Positions 18,251 to 26,978 of a stretch of DNA of 64,000 bases are shown one piece after another (the stretch's first letter is position 1; each line of letters opens with the position of its first letter). The notes under the pieces were generated by a model, which was given only the letters and a program-made list of their open reading frames with translations, did no database searches and had not been told where the DNA came from. Origin of the DNA: Sporosarcina sp. PTS2304 (GTDB lineage Bacteria > Bacillota > Bacilli > Bacillales_A > Planococcaceae); assembly GCF_003351785.1 (NCBI RefSeq), contig NZ_CP031230.1, positions 1 to 64,000 of the forward strand, in the 5' to 3' direction. The position numbers and the translations under genes were made by a program.

Positions 18251-19441
18251 GTGAATTCGTCAAATCCTGCAGAGAAACTCGTAAAGCAAATCCAAAAGCA
18301 AGTGAAACAACAACAATATTTGAAAGCGCTTGCGTCTCTAGATACTCTTGAAGTGATTAATGGAAGCAATCAACAAATCGTTTGGTATAAAGCGTTGCTC
18401 GAATGTAAAGTCGGGCGCCTACATATTGCACGTCACTATTTGACTGAAATCCAAGGTGATTTGCGGCTACAAGCGGAACTTATAGAGGAAGAGATACAGA
18501 AGAATTGGCCGGTCTATACATTTCTGGTGGAGGAATACAATGCAGCAGTTGCCGAGATTCGTGCAGGGGATTCTGAAAATGCATTATATATTTTGAGTGA
18601 TGCATTACATCGAGTGGGAACGTTGACCGTACCGCTTGAAGTGTACCGAATGAACACGCTATTGCTTGCCCGCTATCGTCCTGATTTATTGCCTCGTTTT
18701 ATTTTAGATTTACCTACTTACGCAATGGATGACCGAGTGATTAAACGTGTCTTGGCAGAAAGAACAGCACCTAGTCTGTCAGAAGAACCGGAAGTACAAT
18801 TGCCTGTTAATCCCCCTCCCTCCAATAAGCGAGCGATGGTCTTGTCTGTAGTAATGCTTGGGGTGCTCGGTTTGTCTGGATATGCATGGTTAAGTGAAAG
18901 AGGAAAAGAGGTAACTGAACCGGATCCGCCCGTTGAAGTACCAGTAGAAGTTGTGGAAGAACCGGTAGATCCCAATAGTACGCTTAGTGAAGTGGATGAG
19001 CCGTCAGTGTTGGCAGACGATGAAAAAATATTATTTGTCTCAGTAGAAGTAGCGGAAGAATATTATATAGATGGAATGAAAGATTATCAAAATGGTAATT
19101 TTTCAAGAGCAAGCAAATCATTTGAACAAGCGATTCGTTCGTTTAGTAGTGAATATTTTTCTGATGATGCGGCATATTATTTAACCGCAAGTTATATGAG
19201 AGAACAAGCCTATGAGCAAGCGGTACAAACTGCGCAACAGTTTCAGCAAGAGGAAAGTACACATTATGTAGAATCACCTTATCGTGACGCTATTCGCTTG
19301 TTGGAGAGTAGTGCATTGCTAGAATTGGATCAACAAGAAGAAGCGAAAAGTATTTTGAAGGAGCTGTCAAATAAAGATGAAGTAGATTGGGTAAACTACG
19401 AAGCGGCTAAACTGCTTGCTACGCTAGCACCTGATAGATAA
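18251..19441 (+). CDS. Membrane-anchored TPR protein
   Basis: A 396-residue protein with a cytoplasmic N-terminal helical/TPR-like region (about 1-180), one transmembrane helix (about 194-214, RAMVLSVVMLGVLGLSGYAW), an acidic Val/Glu/Pro-rich linker (about 218-262) and a C-terminal TPR domain (about 265-396; YQNGNFSRASKSFEQAIRSF and later units). The GTG start at 18251 has GAGGTGG just upstream. A ten-codon frame, ATG at 18222 to TGA at 18252-18254, has a G-rich ribosome site and overlaps the GTG by GTGA. It could couple translation from the upstream GrpE-like gene. Specific function unknown; a protein-interaction scaffold paired with the GrpE-like protein is an inference. Confidence 0.75.
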   Translation: MNSSNPAEKLVKQIQKQVKQQQYLKALASLDTLEVINGSNQQIVWYKALLECKVGRLHIARHYLTEIQGDLRLQAELIEEEIQKNWPVYTFLVEEYNAAVAEIRAGDSENALYILSDALHRVGTLTVPLEVYRMNTLLLARYRPDLLPRFILDLPTYAMDDRVIKRVLAERTAPSLSEEPEVQLPVNPPPSNKRAMVLSVVMLGVLGLSGYAWLSERGKEVTEPDPPVEVPVEVVEEPVDPNSTLSEVDEPSVLADDEKILFVSVEVAEEYYIDGMKDYQNGNFSRASKSFEQAIRSFSSEYFSDDAAYYLTASYMREQAYEQAVQTAQQFQQEESTHYVESPYRDAIRLLESSALLELDQQEEAKSILKELSNKDEVDWVNYEAAKLLATLAPDR

Positions 19442-19476
19442 AGAGACGTCGCCAGCAAGTAGCGAAGTCTCTTTAT
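19439..19476. terminator. Bidirectional terminator between convergent genes
   Basis: A hairpin AAAGAGACGTCGC / GCGAAGTCTCTTT with T-rich and A-rich sides, placed between the stop codons of the TPR protein and the YARHG protein. Confidence 0.85.
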
Positions 19477-20508
19477 TTATTCTTTTGATTTGATAAGTGC
19501 AACATTATGCTTTTCCCAGTCTGTCAAAGAGCCACCGTACGAGTCGTTAGGAACATACCAATTTTGTGAATCGAAATAAGCTTGTAATTCTTTTGATTTA
19601 AATATATAGCCATAGCGCGCGTATATTTCATTGCGGGCTAAACGCAACTCACTTTTAGAAAGGTTGGCCAAATCTGAAGCTTTCAAATATTCATCTCCAC
19701 TTGTCGGAAGGATGTAGTAGTCGTTGTAAATACTGCCGACAGGAGCCTCTGCGCTGTCAGATGGTTCAGCATCTGTCTTATGTTCCACTGAATCTTTGGA
19801 GAGTAATTCTACTTCTTCAACAGAAGGAAAGAAAAGACTGATCGTTTGATTTTCACCAAAAATATTTGCCTGAACTTCTTCAGATATGGACTGATCTTCA
19901 ATTGTGGTCGTCATTTTGATCGGATAAATGCCAGCTAAAAAAGGACCAAACTCCGCAATTTCTCCAGTGTGTTTCATATAGCCAATTTCAGAGTTGTCCG
20001 TATACAGGATAGTTTCATCTCCTATAGATTCCACTTCAATAATATAACCTGTCGGATTAATAGTATACCGTGGAAATAAGCCAAAACGTTTTTCTGATGC
20101 CCTAACGTCAAACATCCCTTCATCTTTCGTATGTAACGTATATTCTATCGTTTGGACGAACGATGGATTTTTTTCAATCATCGTCAGCAATGCTTGTAAA
20201 CTGTCTTGATTGATCTCAATTCGACTGTCTTTTGGCACGAGTAACTCGCGCAATGTATACGTGTCTTGATCGATTAACGCAGTGACAAATTGTTCAGCTA
20301 CTGTACGTTTGCTGTACTCGTTCTGAATAGCTAGTATACCTGCTACAGCGATAAGTAATATGATAGGCACTAGGATTTTATACGGCCACGCTTTTTTAGT
20401 CGTTGTCTTTTTTATAGATGCCCTGCGAGAAGATAATGTGGCACCACAACCCGTACATTGTTCTTGTTCATCAGAATTTATTTCTTTACATGCAAGACAT
20501 TTTCTCAT
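19477..20508 (-). CDS. Zinc-ribbon / YARHG membrane protein (TcaA-like)
   Basis: A 343-residue protein. It begins with a zinc ribbon (Cys4, Cys7, Cys18, Cys21), then a basic stretch and one transmembrane helix (about 40-61, PYKILVPIILLIAVAGILAI). The extracytoplasmic region (about 65-255) has repeated beta-rich segments like those of TcaA/YvbJ-type proteins. The C-terminal YARHG domain (about 275-343) contains the name-giving motif variant LRLARNEIYARYGYIFKS and ends WYVPNDSYGG ... LTDWEKHNVALIK. YARHG proteins are extracellular-facing and thought to bind envelope components; the ligand here is unknown. The region upstream (to 20664) shows nothing beyond a probable promoter. Confidence 0.8.
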   Translation of the reverse strand: MRKCLACKEINSDEQEQCTGCGATLSSRRASIKKTTTKKAWPYKILVPIILLIAVAGILAIQNEYSKRTVAEQFVTALIDQDTYTLRELLVPKDSRIEINQDSLQALLTMIEKNPSFVQTIEYTLHTKDEGMFDVRASEKRFGLFPRYTINPTGYIIEVESIGDETILYTDNSEIGYMKHTGEIAEFGPFLAGIYPIKMTTTIEDQSISEEVQANIFGENQTISLFFPSVEEVELLSKDSVEHKTDAEPSDSAEAPVGSIYNDYYILPTSGDEYLKASDLANLSKSELRLARNEIYARYGYIFKSKELQAYFDSQNWYVPNDSYGGSLTDWEKHNVALIKSKE

Positions 20509-20666
20509 ACTCTAGCTCCAGTTTTGTAGTAGTTCGCGGTAGTACTTCTTTGAAAGTATACTATGTTTTTATGGAACTTTCTATATTGAGATGAATGGAG
20601 GTTGCTTTTCTAAAAGAGGAAGATGTATTTGTTTATTCGTTGGGATTAATATAGAATGTGGTGTCG

Positions 20667-20901
20667 CGCTCATAGAAGCAGCATTTCCGCTCATAGCCTC
20701 GTCCATCGCGCTCATAGAATTGGCATTTCCGCTCATAGCCCCGTCCATCGCGCTCATAGAAGCAGCATTTCCGCTCATAGCCCCGTCCATCGCGCTCATA
20801 GAATTAGCATTTCCGCTCATAGCCCCGTCCATCGCGCTCATAGAATTAGCATTTCCGCTCATAGCCTCGTCCATCGCGCTCATAGAATTAGCATTTCCGC
20901 T
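20667..20901. repeat. 21-bp phased tandem array, segment 1 (11 full cores)
   Basis: Eleven copies of the 9-base core CGCTCATAG occur at exactly 21-base steps from 20667, plus the first four bases of a twelfth at 20898, where IS66 copy 1 begins. The 12-base spacers alternate between type A (AATTAGCATTTC, AATTGGCATTTC, AAGCAGCATTTC) and type B (CCCCGTCCATCG, CCTCGTCCATCG). No indel disturbs the register. Both strands are open in one frame (7 residues per unit), but there is no ribosome site, so I treat the array as non-coding. Confidence 0.95.
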
Positions 20902-20973
20902 GTAAGCGTCAAAAGAACCACACCTTCAAATGAGATGTGGTTCTCTTTATACTAGATAAGTATATATGTTGAT

Positions 20974-22587
20974 TTATATTCCTTCTTTACCTTGATAACA
21001 CTGTTCAGGCAAAGTCGAAGACCAAGGCATCAGTTGTTCCAACTGTTCGTCATCTGCCAGATCTAAGTTAGGCAGCTTTTCAAGAAGATACGTTAAATAG
21101 TGAGGGACATGCAGCTGATTTTCTTTCGCAGTTACGATCAGGCTGTACATTCTTGCGCTCGCTGTTGCGCCTCTAGGTGTGACCGAGAAGAGCCAGTTCT
21201 TTCGGCCGATCACAAACGGCTTGATGCTTCGTTCGGCACGGTTATTATCTATCTCCAGATAACCATCTAGAAATGGCTGCCTCAATTTCTTTTCCTGATT
21301 GACGGCATATGTTAGCGCCTCACCAAGCTTGCTTTTCGGCAGTACATCTATTCGGACAGTTTTTACCCAGGCGAAAAAAGCCTCCACTAGGGGCTGAATT
21401 TTTTTCTTGCGTACCTCAAGCCGTTCGGAAGGAGTAAGCTCCTTTATTTCTGATTCCGCTCCATAAATCTTGCCGATTTGGTTGACTGCTTCCTCTGTCA
21501 GCGTACGCCGCCTCTTCGATTTTTTCGGAATGGCGCGCAGGGCTTCATCAAATTTTCGGCGCAAATGTGCCCAACAGCCTGATAGCCGTACACTTTGCAG
21601 GCTTTCGTAAGCCTTATAACCATCTACATGAAGCGTACCAGCATAGCCTTCCAGAAATTGTTTCGGGTATTCCGATCCCCGACCAGGCTGGTAGTCATAC
21701 ACCACGCAAGGGACATCAAACTTCCCGGTACGGTACAGCCACATATAGGAAGTGGTAGAGGGACTGCGTCCTTTTTCACGCAAGACCTGCACACTGGTTT
21801 CGTCTGCATGAAGGTAGTCGGCTGACAAAATACGCTGTCGCATATTCTCATAGAGCGGTTCAAACCACCGATCGGACACATTCATTAACCAATTGGAGAG
21901 GGTCTGCCTTGAAAGCGGCGCGCCTGCCTGTCGAAAAACTTCCTCTAACCGATAGAGCGGCATGCCGAACAAGTATTTTTGAGTAATCAAAAATGACAGG
22001 ATCGAGGGCGAGGCCATACTTTTTGGCAATACCGGATTGGGCATTGGTGCCTGAACAATCGGTGTCTGGATGCCTTCTTGATCGCAATGCCTGCAGGCAT
22101 AGACTTCCCGTTCGTGTTCGACGACTTTCACTTGTGCTGGGATAACCACGAGTTCGCGGCGAACTTCTTTTTTCATGACATGCATTGGGTGACCGCAATC
22201 TAAACAAGCCTGCTCCTCTGGGGGCAAGCTGTATGTCACACTCTCCACCGGCAGATCGGCAGAGAAAGTCGTGCGTGTTTCCCGTGGAGTTTTTTTCGCA
22301 GGTGAAGATCCCGAAATCACCTCTTCAGGTTCTGAAGATGGTTCAGCAGAAGCATCTAGCAGTGCTTCTGCTTCATTAAACAATTCCATCTCCATCTGGC
22401 CTTTCGGTGCCTTTTCGCTGGAGCGTCCAAATTCCTTACTTTTTTTCAAACGAAACTGCTCCTCGTACCAAGACACCAAAGCGGACAATCTCGCGACTTC
22501 TTGTTCCAACACAGTTACACGGTCATTCTGTTCAGTTGTATGGGATGAGATCTTCTGATTAGTTTTCATAAAAGTAAAATTCGCCAA
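20974..22587 (-). CDS. tnpC: IS66 transposase TnpC, copy 1
   Basis: A 537-residue DDE transposase of the IS66 type. A coiled-coil leader (about 20-55, NDRVTVLEQEVARLSALVSW) is followed by a zinc-binding region (CLDCGHPMHVMK ... CRHCDQEG) and the catalytic domain with LHADETSVQVLREKG (first Asp), LHVDGYKAYESL (second Asp), and a late Glu in the family segment LEIDNNRAERSIKPFVIGRKNWLFS. The length is typical. It is the last gene of the three-gene IS66 unit, 42 bases after tnpB, and its translation is identical to that of copy 2. Confidence 0.95.
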   Translation of the reverse strand: MANFTFMKTNQKISSHTTEQNDRVTVLEQEVARLSALVSWYEEQFRLKKSKEFGRSSEKAPKGQMEMELFNEAEALLDASAEPSSEPEEVISGSSPAKKTPRETRTTFSADLPVESVTYSLPPEEQACLDCGHPMHVMKKEVRRELVVIPAQVKVVEHEREVYACRHCDQEGIQTPIVQAPMPNPVLPKSMASPSILSFLITQKYLFGMPLYRLEEVFRQAGAPLSRQTLSNWLMNVSDRWFEPLYENMRQRILSADYLHADETSVQVLREKGRSPSTTSYMWLYRTGKFDVPCVVYDYQPGRGSEYPKQFLEGYAGTLHVDGYKAYESLQSVRLSGCWAHLRRKFDEALRAIPKKSKRRRTLTEEAVNQIGKIYGAESEIKELTPSERLEVRKKKIQPLVEAFFAWVKTVRIDVLPKSKLGEALTYAVNQEKKLRQPFLDGYLEIDNNRAERSIKPFVIGRKNWLFSVTPRGATASARMYSLIVTAKENQLHVPHYLTYLLEKLPNLDLADDEQLEQLMPWSSTLPEQCYQGKEGI

Positions 22588-22629
22588 AAGCTGACAAAAT
22601 CCTTCTGCTTTTTAAAAAAACTTTGTGAT

Positions 22630-22989
22630 TTATACGATTTTGTTTCCCAGTATACGGGGGAAGACTTTTCCTTCTTCAATAGTCAATCCATCGAGCATCC
22701 ATTGAAGCTGGCGCGGGCTGATAGACGTGGTTTCTTCTTCTTGGCCGTCAGGCCAGTGAAAGCGGCCAGTTTCCAGTCGCCGGTAGTACAACCAGAAGCC
22801 ATTGTAGTCCCAGTGTAGGATTTTTAAACGGTCGCGATCCCGGTTACAAAAGATAAATAAATTGGAGGAACACGGATTTGCCTGAAAGGTTTCCTGCACC
22901 TTCGCAGACAGACCATCAATGGACAGCCGCATATCCGTTGCGCCATGTGCCAGATAAATCCCCTGAATACCTTCCAGATTAATTCGCAT
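22630..22989 (-). CDS. tnpB: IS66 accessory protein TnpB, copy 1
   Basis: A 119-residue IS66 Orf2/TnpB protein (family segment GIYLAHGATDMRLSIDGLSA, then LFIFCNRDRDRLKILHWDYNGFWLYYRRLE). It is required together with TnpA and TnpC for IS66 transposition in studied members, though its biochemical role is not settled. The ATG overlaps the end of tnpA by 11 bases. Confidence 0.95.
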   Translation of the reverse strand: MRINLEGIQGIYLAHGATDMRLSIDGLSAKVQETFQANPCSSNLFIFCNRDRDRLKILHWDYNGFWLYYRRLETGRFHWPDGQEEETTSISPRQLQWMLDGLTIEEGKVFPRILGNKIV

Positions 22990-23326
22990 CAGCCAACACC
23001 TCCAGTAACTCTTGTACCAGTTCGCGGTCGAAGCCGCTGCTGATCACTAATTTGTAGTCCCGATAATGAAGATCTACTGTGGAAGAAGGAAGGGCGACCG
23101 CAACAGATGACCAAGTGGTTTTGGATTCCAAAAATTCTCCTTTGCGTGTATCCTCCGGAGAGAGCCGCCTCCGTGCTTTTGCGAATTGATCATAGGAGAA
23201 ATCGCTTTGTCTTCTGACCCACTCGGCCATATTTTCTCCACTTCGTCGCCACTCTTCGATGATTTCTGTCCATTCCAAATCGGTTTTACTGTGCTCAGCC
23301 AAGGGCTGAAGGGTTGATTCATTCAT
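22979..23326 (-). CDS. tnpA: IS66 accessory protein TnpA, copy 1
   Basis: A 115-residue protein in the position and size of IS66 TnpA. An N-terminal helical segment (WTEIIEEWRRSGENMAEWVRRQ ... YDQFAKARRRL) resembles a helix-turn-helix and probably binds the ends. The C-terminal beta region ends LVISSGFDRELVQELLEVLA. It is the first gene of the element's operon. Confidence 0.9.
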   Translation of the reverse strand: MNESTLQPLAEHSKTDLEWTEIIEEWRRSGENMAEWVRRQSDFSYDQFAKARRRLSPEDTRKGEFLESKTTWSSVAVALPSSTVDLHYRDYKLVISSGFDRELVQELLEVLADAN

Positions 23327-23409
23327 TTCTCTACTTCCTTTCCAATAAGCTAGTCATAGTTTCTCATTAAAAGAGGAAGAGAGGAATGTGTCCTTCTTTT
23401 GACGCTTAC

Positions 23410-24077
23410 TTTCCGCTCATAGCCCCGTCCGTCGCGCTCATAGAATTAGCATTTCCGCTCATAGCCCCGTCCATCGCGCTCATAGAAGCAGCATTTCCGC
23501 TCATAGCCCCGTCCATCGCGCTCATAGAATTAGCATTTCCGCTCATAGCCTCGTCCATCGCGCTCATAGAAGCAGCATTTCCGCTCATAGTGTTGTCCAT
23601 CGCGCTCATAGAATTAGCATTTCCGCTCATAGAGTTGTCCGTCGCGCTCATAGAAGCAGCATTTCCGCTCATAGCCCCGTCCATCGCGCTCATAGAATTA
23701 GCATTTCCGCTCATAGAGTTGTCCGTCGCGCTCATAGAATTGGCATTTCCGCTCATAGCCCCGTCCGTCGCGCTCATAGAATTGGCATTTCCGCTCATAG
23801 CCTCGTCCATCGCGCTCATAGCCTCGTCCATCGCGCTCATAGAATTAGCATTTCCGCTCATAGCCCCGTCCGTCGCGCTCATAGAATTAGCATTTCCGCT
23901 CATAGAGTTGTCCGTCGCGCTCATAGAATTGGCATTTCCGCTCATAGCCCCGTCCATCGCGCTCATAGAATTGGCATTTCCGCTCATAGCCTCGTCCATC
24001 GCGCTCATAGAAGCAGCATTTCCGCTCATAGAGTTGTCCATCGCGCTCATAGAATTAGCATTTCCGCTCATAGCCCC
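23410..24077. repeat. 21-bp phased tandem array, segment 2 (32 cores)
   Basis: Thirty-two CGCTCATAG cores run from 23414 to 24065, a distance of exactly 31 x 21 bases. Spacers alternate between type A (AATTAG, AATTGG or AAGCAG + CATTTC) and type B (CCCC, CCTC, AGTT or TGTT + GTCC + A/G + TCG), with one break in alternation near 23815-23840 where two type-B spacers are adjacent without loss of register. The segment is bounded on both sides by IS66 copies. Confidence 0.95.
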
Positions 24078-24149
24078 GTAAGCGTCAAAAGAACCACACC
24101 TTCAAATGAGATGTGGTTCTCTTTATACTAGATAAGTATATATGTTGAT

Positions 24150-25763
24150 TTATATTCCTTCTTTACCTTGATAACACTGTTCAGGCAAAGTCGAAGACCA
24201 AGGCATCAGTTGTTCCAACTGTTCGTCATCTGCCAGATCTAAGTTAGGCAGCTTTTCAAGAAGATACGTTAAATAGTGAGGGACATGCAGCTGATTTTCT
24301 TTCGCAGTTACGATCAGGCTGTACATTCTTGCGCTCGCTGTTGCGCCTCTAGGTGTGACCGAGAAGAGCCAGTTCTTTCGGCCGATCACAAACGGCTTGA
24401 TGCTTCGTTCGGCACGGTTATTATCTATCTCCAGATAACCATCTAGAAATGGCTGCCTCAATTTCTTTTCCTGATTGACGGCATATGTTAGCGCCTCACC
24501 AAGCTTGCTTTTCGGCAGTACATCTATTCGGACAGTTTTTACCCAGGCGAAAAAAGCCTCCACTAGGGGCTGAATTTTTTTCTTGCGTACCTCAAGCCGT
24601 TCGGAAGGAGTAAGCTCCTTTATTTCTGATTCCGCTCCATAAATCTTGCCGATTTGGTTGACTGCTTCCTCTGTCAGCGTACGCCGCCTCTTCGATTTTT
24701 TCGGAATGGCGCGCAGGGCTTCATCAAATTTTCGGCGCAAATGTGCCCAACAGCCTGATAGCCGTACACTTTGCAGGCTTTCGTAAGCCTTATAACCATC
24801 TACATGAAGCGTACCAGCATAGCCTTCCAGAAATTGTTTCGGGTATTCCGATCCCCGACCAGGCTGGTAGTCATACACCACGCAAGGGACATCAAACTTC
24901 CCGGTACGGTACAGCCACATATAGGAAGTGGTAGAGGGACTGCGTCCTTTTTCACGCAAGACCTGCACACTGGTTTCGTCTGCATGAAGGTAGTCGGCTG
25001 ACAAAATACGCTGTCGCATATTCTCATAGAGCGGTTCAAACCACCGATCGGACACATTCATTAACCAATTGGAGAGGGTCTGCCTTGAAAGCGGCGCGCC
25101 TGCCTGTCGAAAAACTTCCTCTAACCGATAGAGCGGCATGCCGAACAAGTATTTTTGAGTAATCAAAAATGACAGGATCGAGGGCGAGGCCATACTTTTT
25201 GGCAATACCGGATTGGGCATTGGTGCCTGAACAATCGGTGTCTGGATGCCTTCTTGATCGCAATGCCTGCAGGCATAGACTTCCCGTTCGTGTTCGACGA
25301 CTTTCACTTGTGCTGGGATAACCACGAGTTCGCGGCGAACTTCTTTTTTCATGACATGCATTGGGTGACCGCAATCTAAACAAGCCTGCTCCTCTGGGGG
25401 CAAGCTGTATGTCACACTCTCCACCGGCAGATCGGCAGAGAAAGTCGTGCGTGTTTCCCGTGGAGTTTTTTTCGCAGGTGAAGATCCCGAAATCACCTCT
25501 TCAGGTTCTGAAGATGGTTCAGCAGAAGCATCTAGCAGTGCTTCTGCTTCATTAAACAATTCCATCTCCATCTGGCCTTTCGGTGCCTTTTCGCTGGAGC
25601 GTCCAAATTCCTTACTTTTTTTCAAACGAAACTGCTCCTCGTACCAAGACACCAAAGCGGACAATCTCGCGACTTCTTGTTCCAACACAGTTACACGGTC
25701 ATTCTGTTCAGTTGTATGGGATGAGATCTTCTGATTAGTTTTCATAAAAGTAAAATTCGCCAA
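24150..25763 (-). CDS. tnpC: IS66 transposase TnpC, copy 2
   Basis: A 537-residue IS66 DDE transposase, identical in translation to the copy at 20974-22587. Zinc region, catalytic Asp motifs (LHADETSVQV, LHVDGYKAYE) and the DNNRAERSIKPF segment are intact, so this copy appears functional. Confidence 0.95.
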   Translation of the reverse strand: MANFTFMKTNQKISSHTTEQNDRVTVLEQEVARLSALVSWYEEQFRLKKSKEFGRSSEKAPKGQMEMELFNEAEALLDASAEPSSEPEEVISGSSPAKKTPRETRTTFSADLPVESVTYSLPPEEQACLDCGHPMHVMKKEVRRELVVIPAQVKVVEHEREVYACRHCDQEGIQTPIVQAPMPNPVLPKSMASPSILSFLITQKYLFGMPLYRLEEVFRQAGAPLSRQTLSNWLMNVSDRWFEPLYENMRQRILSADYLHADETSVQVLREKGRSPSTTSYMWLYRTGKFDVPCVVYDYQPGRGSEYPKQFLEGYAGTLHVDGYKAYESLQSVRLSGCWAHLRRKFDEALRAIPKKSKRRRTLTEEAVNQIGKIYGAESEIKELTPSERLEVRKKKIQPLVEAFFAWVKTVRIDVLPKSKLGEALTYAVNQEKKLRQPFLDGYLEIDNNRAERSIKPFVIGRKNWLFSVTPRGATASARMYSLIVTAKENQLHVPHYLTYLLEKLPNLDLADDEQLEQLMPWSSTLPEQCYQGKEGI

Positions 25764-25805
25764 AAGCTGACAAAATCCTTCTGCTTTTTAAAAAAACTTT
25801 GTGAT

Positions 25806-26165
25806 TTATACGATTTTGTTTCCCAGTATACGGGGGAAGACTTTTCCTTCTTCAATAGTCAATCCATCGAGCATCCATTGAAGCTGGCGCGGGCTGATAG
25901 ACGTGGTTTCTTCTTCTTGGCCGTCAGGCCAGTGAAAGCGGCCAGTTTCCAGTCGCCGGTAGTACAACCAGAAGCCATTGTAGTCCCAGTGTAGGATTTT
26001 TAAACGGTCGCGATCCCGGTTACAAAAGATAAATAAATTGGAGGAACACGGATTTGCCTGAAAGGTTTCCTGCACCTTCGCAGACAGACCATCAATGGAC
26101 AGCCGCATATCCGTTGCGCCATGTGCCAGATAAATCCCCTGAATACCTTCCAGATTAATTCGCAT
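25806..26165 (-). CDS. tnpB: IS66 accessory protein TnpB, copy 2
   Basis: A 119-residue TnpB identical to copy 1; it overlaps tnpA by 11 bases. Confidence 0.95.
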   Translation of the reverse strand: MRINLEGIQGIYLAHGATDMRLSIDGLSAKVQETFQANPCSSNLFIFCNRDRDRLKILHWDYNGFWLYYRRLETGRFHWPDGQEEETTSISPRQLQWMLDGLTIEEGKVFPRILGNKIV

Positions 26166-26502
26166 CAGCCAACACCTCCAGTAACTCTTGTACCAGTTCG
26201 CGGTCGAAGCCGCTGCTGATCACTAATTTGTAGTCCCGATAATGAAGATCTACTGTGGAAGAAGGAAGGGCGACCGCAACAGATGACCAAGTGGTTTTGG
26301 ATTCCAAAAATTCTCCTTTGCGTGTATCCTCCGGAGAGAGCCGCCTCCGTGCTTTTGCGAATTGATCATAGGAGAAATCGCTTTGTCTTCTGACCCACTC
26401 GGCCATATTTTCTCCACTTCGTCGCCACTCTTCGATGATTTCTGTCCATTCCAAATCGGTTTTACTGTGCTCAGCCAAGGGCTGAAGGGTTGATTCATTC
26501 AT
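26155..26502 (-). CDS. tnpA: IS66 accessory protein TnpA, copy 2
   Basis: A 115-residue TnpA identical to copy 1; first gene of the element's minus-strand unit. Confidence 0.9.
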   Translation of the reverse strand: MNESTLQPLAEHSKTDLEWTEIIEEWRRSGENMAEWVRRQSDFSYDQFAKARRRLSPEDTRKGEFLESKTTWSSVAVALPSSTVDLHYRDYKLVISSGFDRELVQELLEVLADAN

Positions 26503-26585
26503 TTCTCTACTTCCTTTCCAATAAGCTAGTCATAGTTTCTCATTAAAAGAGGAAGAGAGGAATGTGTCCTTCTTTTGACGCTTAC

Positions 26586-26735
26586 ATAGCCCCGTCCGTC
26601 GCGCTCATAGAAGCAGCATTTCCGCTCATAGCCTCGTCCATCGCGCTCATAGAATTGGCATTTCCGCTCATAGCCCCGTCCATCGCGCTCATAGAATTAG
26701 CATTTCCGCTCATAGCCCTGTCCGTCGCGCTCATA
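26586..26735. repeat. 21-bp phased tandem array, segment 3 (7 cores)
   Basis: After the target duplication, seven CGCTCATAG cores run from 26602 to 26728 in 21-base steps (the last has one mismatch, ending in C). Joining segments 1-3 without the IS elements and duplications gives one uninterrupted array of 50 cores in perfect 21-base register, about 1.05 kb. Confidence 0.95.
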
Positions 26736-26906
26736 CTTTAAAAAATAAGCGAGGATCGATGTATAGAATGATAAAATAGATCTTATTATTAAAAAATATA
26801 AATAAATCACATAATATAATATATAGATTGTAAGAAAAGCAACAAATAATAAAATAGTAGTCTGATTCTTCTATATATAATAAATGTATAGAAAAAAGGA
26901 GGTAGC

Positions 26907-26978
26907 GTGCCTGTAGAAACATTTATCAAAGAAAAGATCGCTCGTTATAGAAATTTCGAGTTACACACAAAAAGGTAG
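26907..26978 (+). CDS. Possible 23-codon small ORF, perhaps a gene remnant
   Basis: A GTG codon follows a strong AAGGAGG by 4 bases and opens a 23-residue frame (VPVETFIKEKIARYRNFELH...). About 90 bases on, a similar string recurs in another frame (TVETIYNVAEKATIEIL), suggesting decay of a longer gene. The surrounding 26736-27145 is AT-rich with no other supportable gene. I do not recognise the product. It could be a leader peptide of the histidine genes or debris. Confidence 0.25.
   Translation: MPVETFIKEKIARYRNFELHTKR

Larger units (their letters stand above)
20902..23409 (-). mobile_element. IS66-family element, copy 1 (2508 bp)
   Basis: The ends are perfect 16-bp inverted repeats (GTAAGCGTCAAAAGAA). 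The target duplication TTTCCGCT is found at 20894-20901 and 23410-23417. It carries the tnpA-tnpB-tnpC gene set on the minus strand. A small hairpin just inside the left end (AGAACCACA / TGTGGTTCT) can terminate tnpC transcription. It is inserted within a core of the 21-bp array. Confidence 0.95.
24078..26585 (-). mobile_element. IS66-family element, copy 2 (2508 bp)
   Basis: The same length, ends and gene set as copy 1, offset by 3176 bases. All three translated proteins are identical to those of copy 1. Its own target duplication ATAGCCCC is found at 24070-24077 and 26586-26593. Two separate insertions into the same array are therefore required, rather than a tandem duplication of one insertion. 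Confidence 0.95.

Noticed and set aside
20581..24081. Long open frames across the 21-bp array (repeats of MSGNANSMSAMDGA on the minus strand, ALIELAFPLIAPSI on the plus strand)
   Set aside because: The frames exist because the unit length (21) is a multiple of three and the unit has no stop. No ribosome site or signal precedes them, and both strands are open equally.
20902..26585. Composite transposon made by the two IS66 copies
   Set aside because: The enclosed DNA is only the array itself, with no cargo gene, and each IS66 has its own target duplication, so two single insertions explain it.
20667..26735. CRISPR array
   Set aside because: The repeat core is only 9 bases, the spacers are 12 bases and fall into a few recurring classes, and no cas genes are present.
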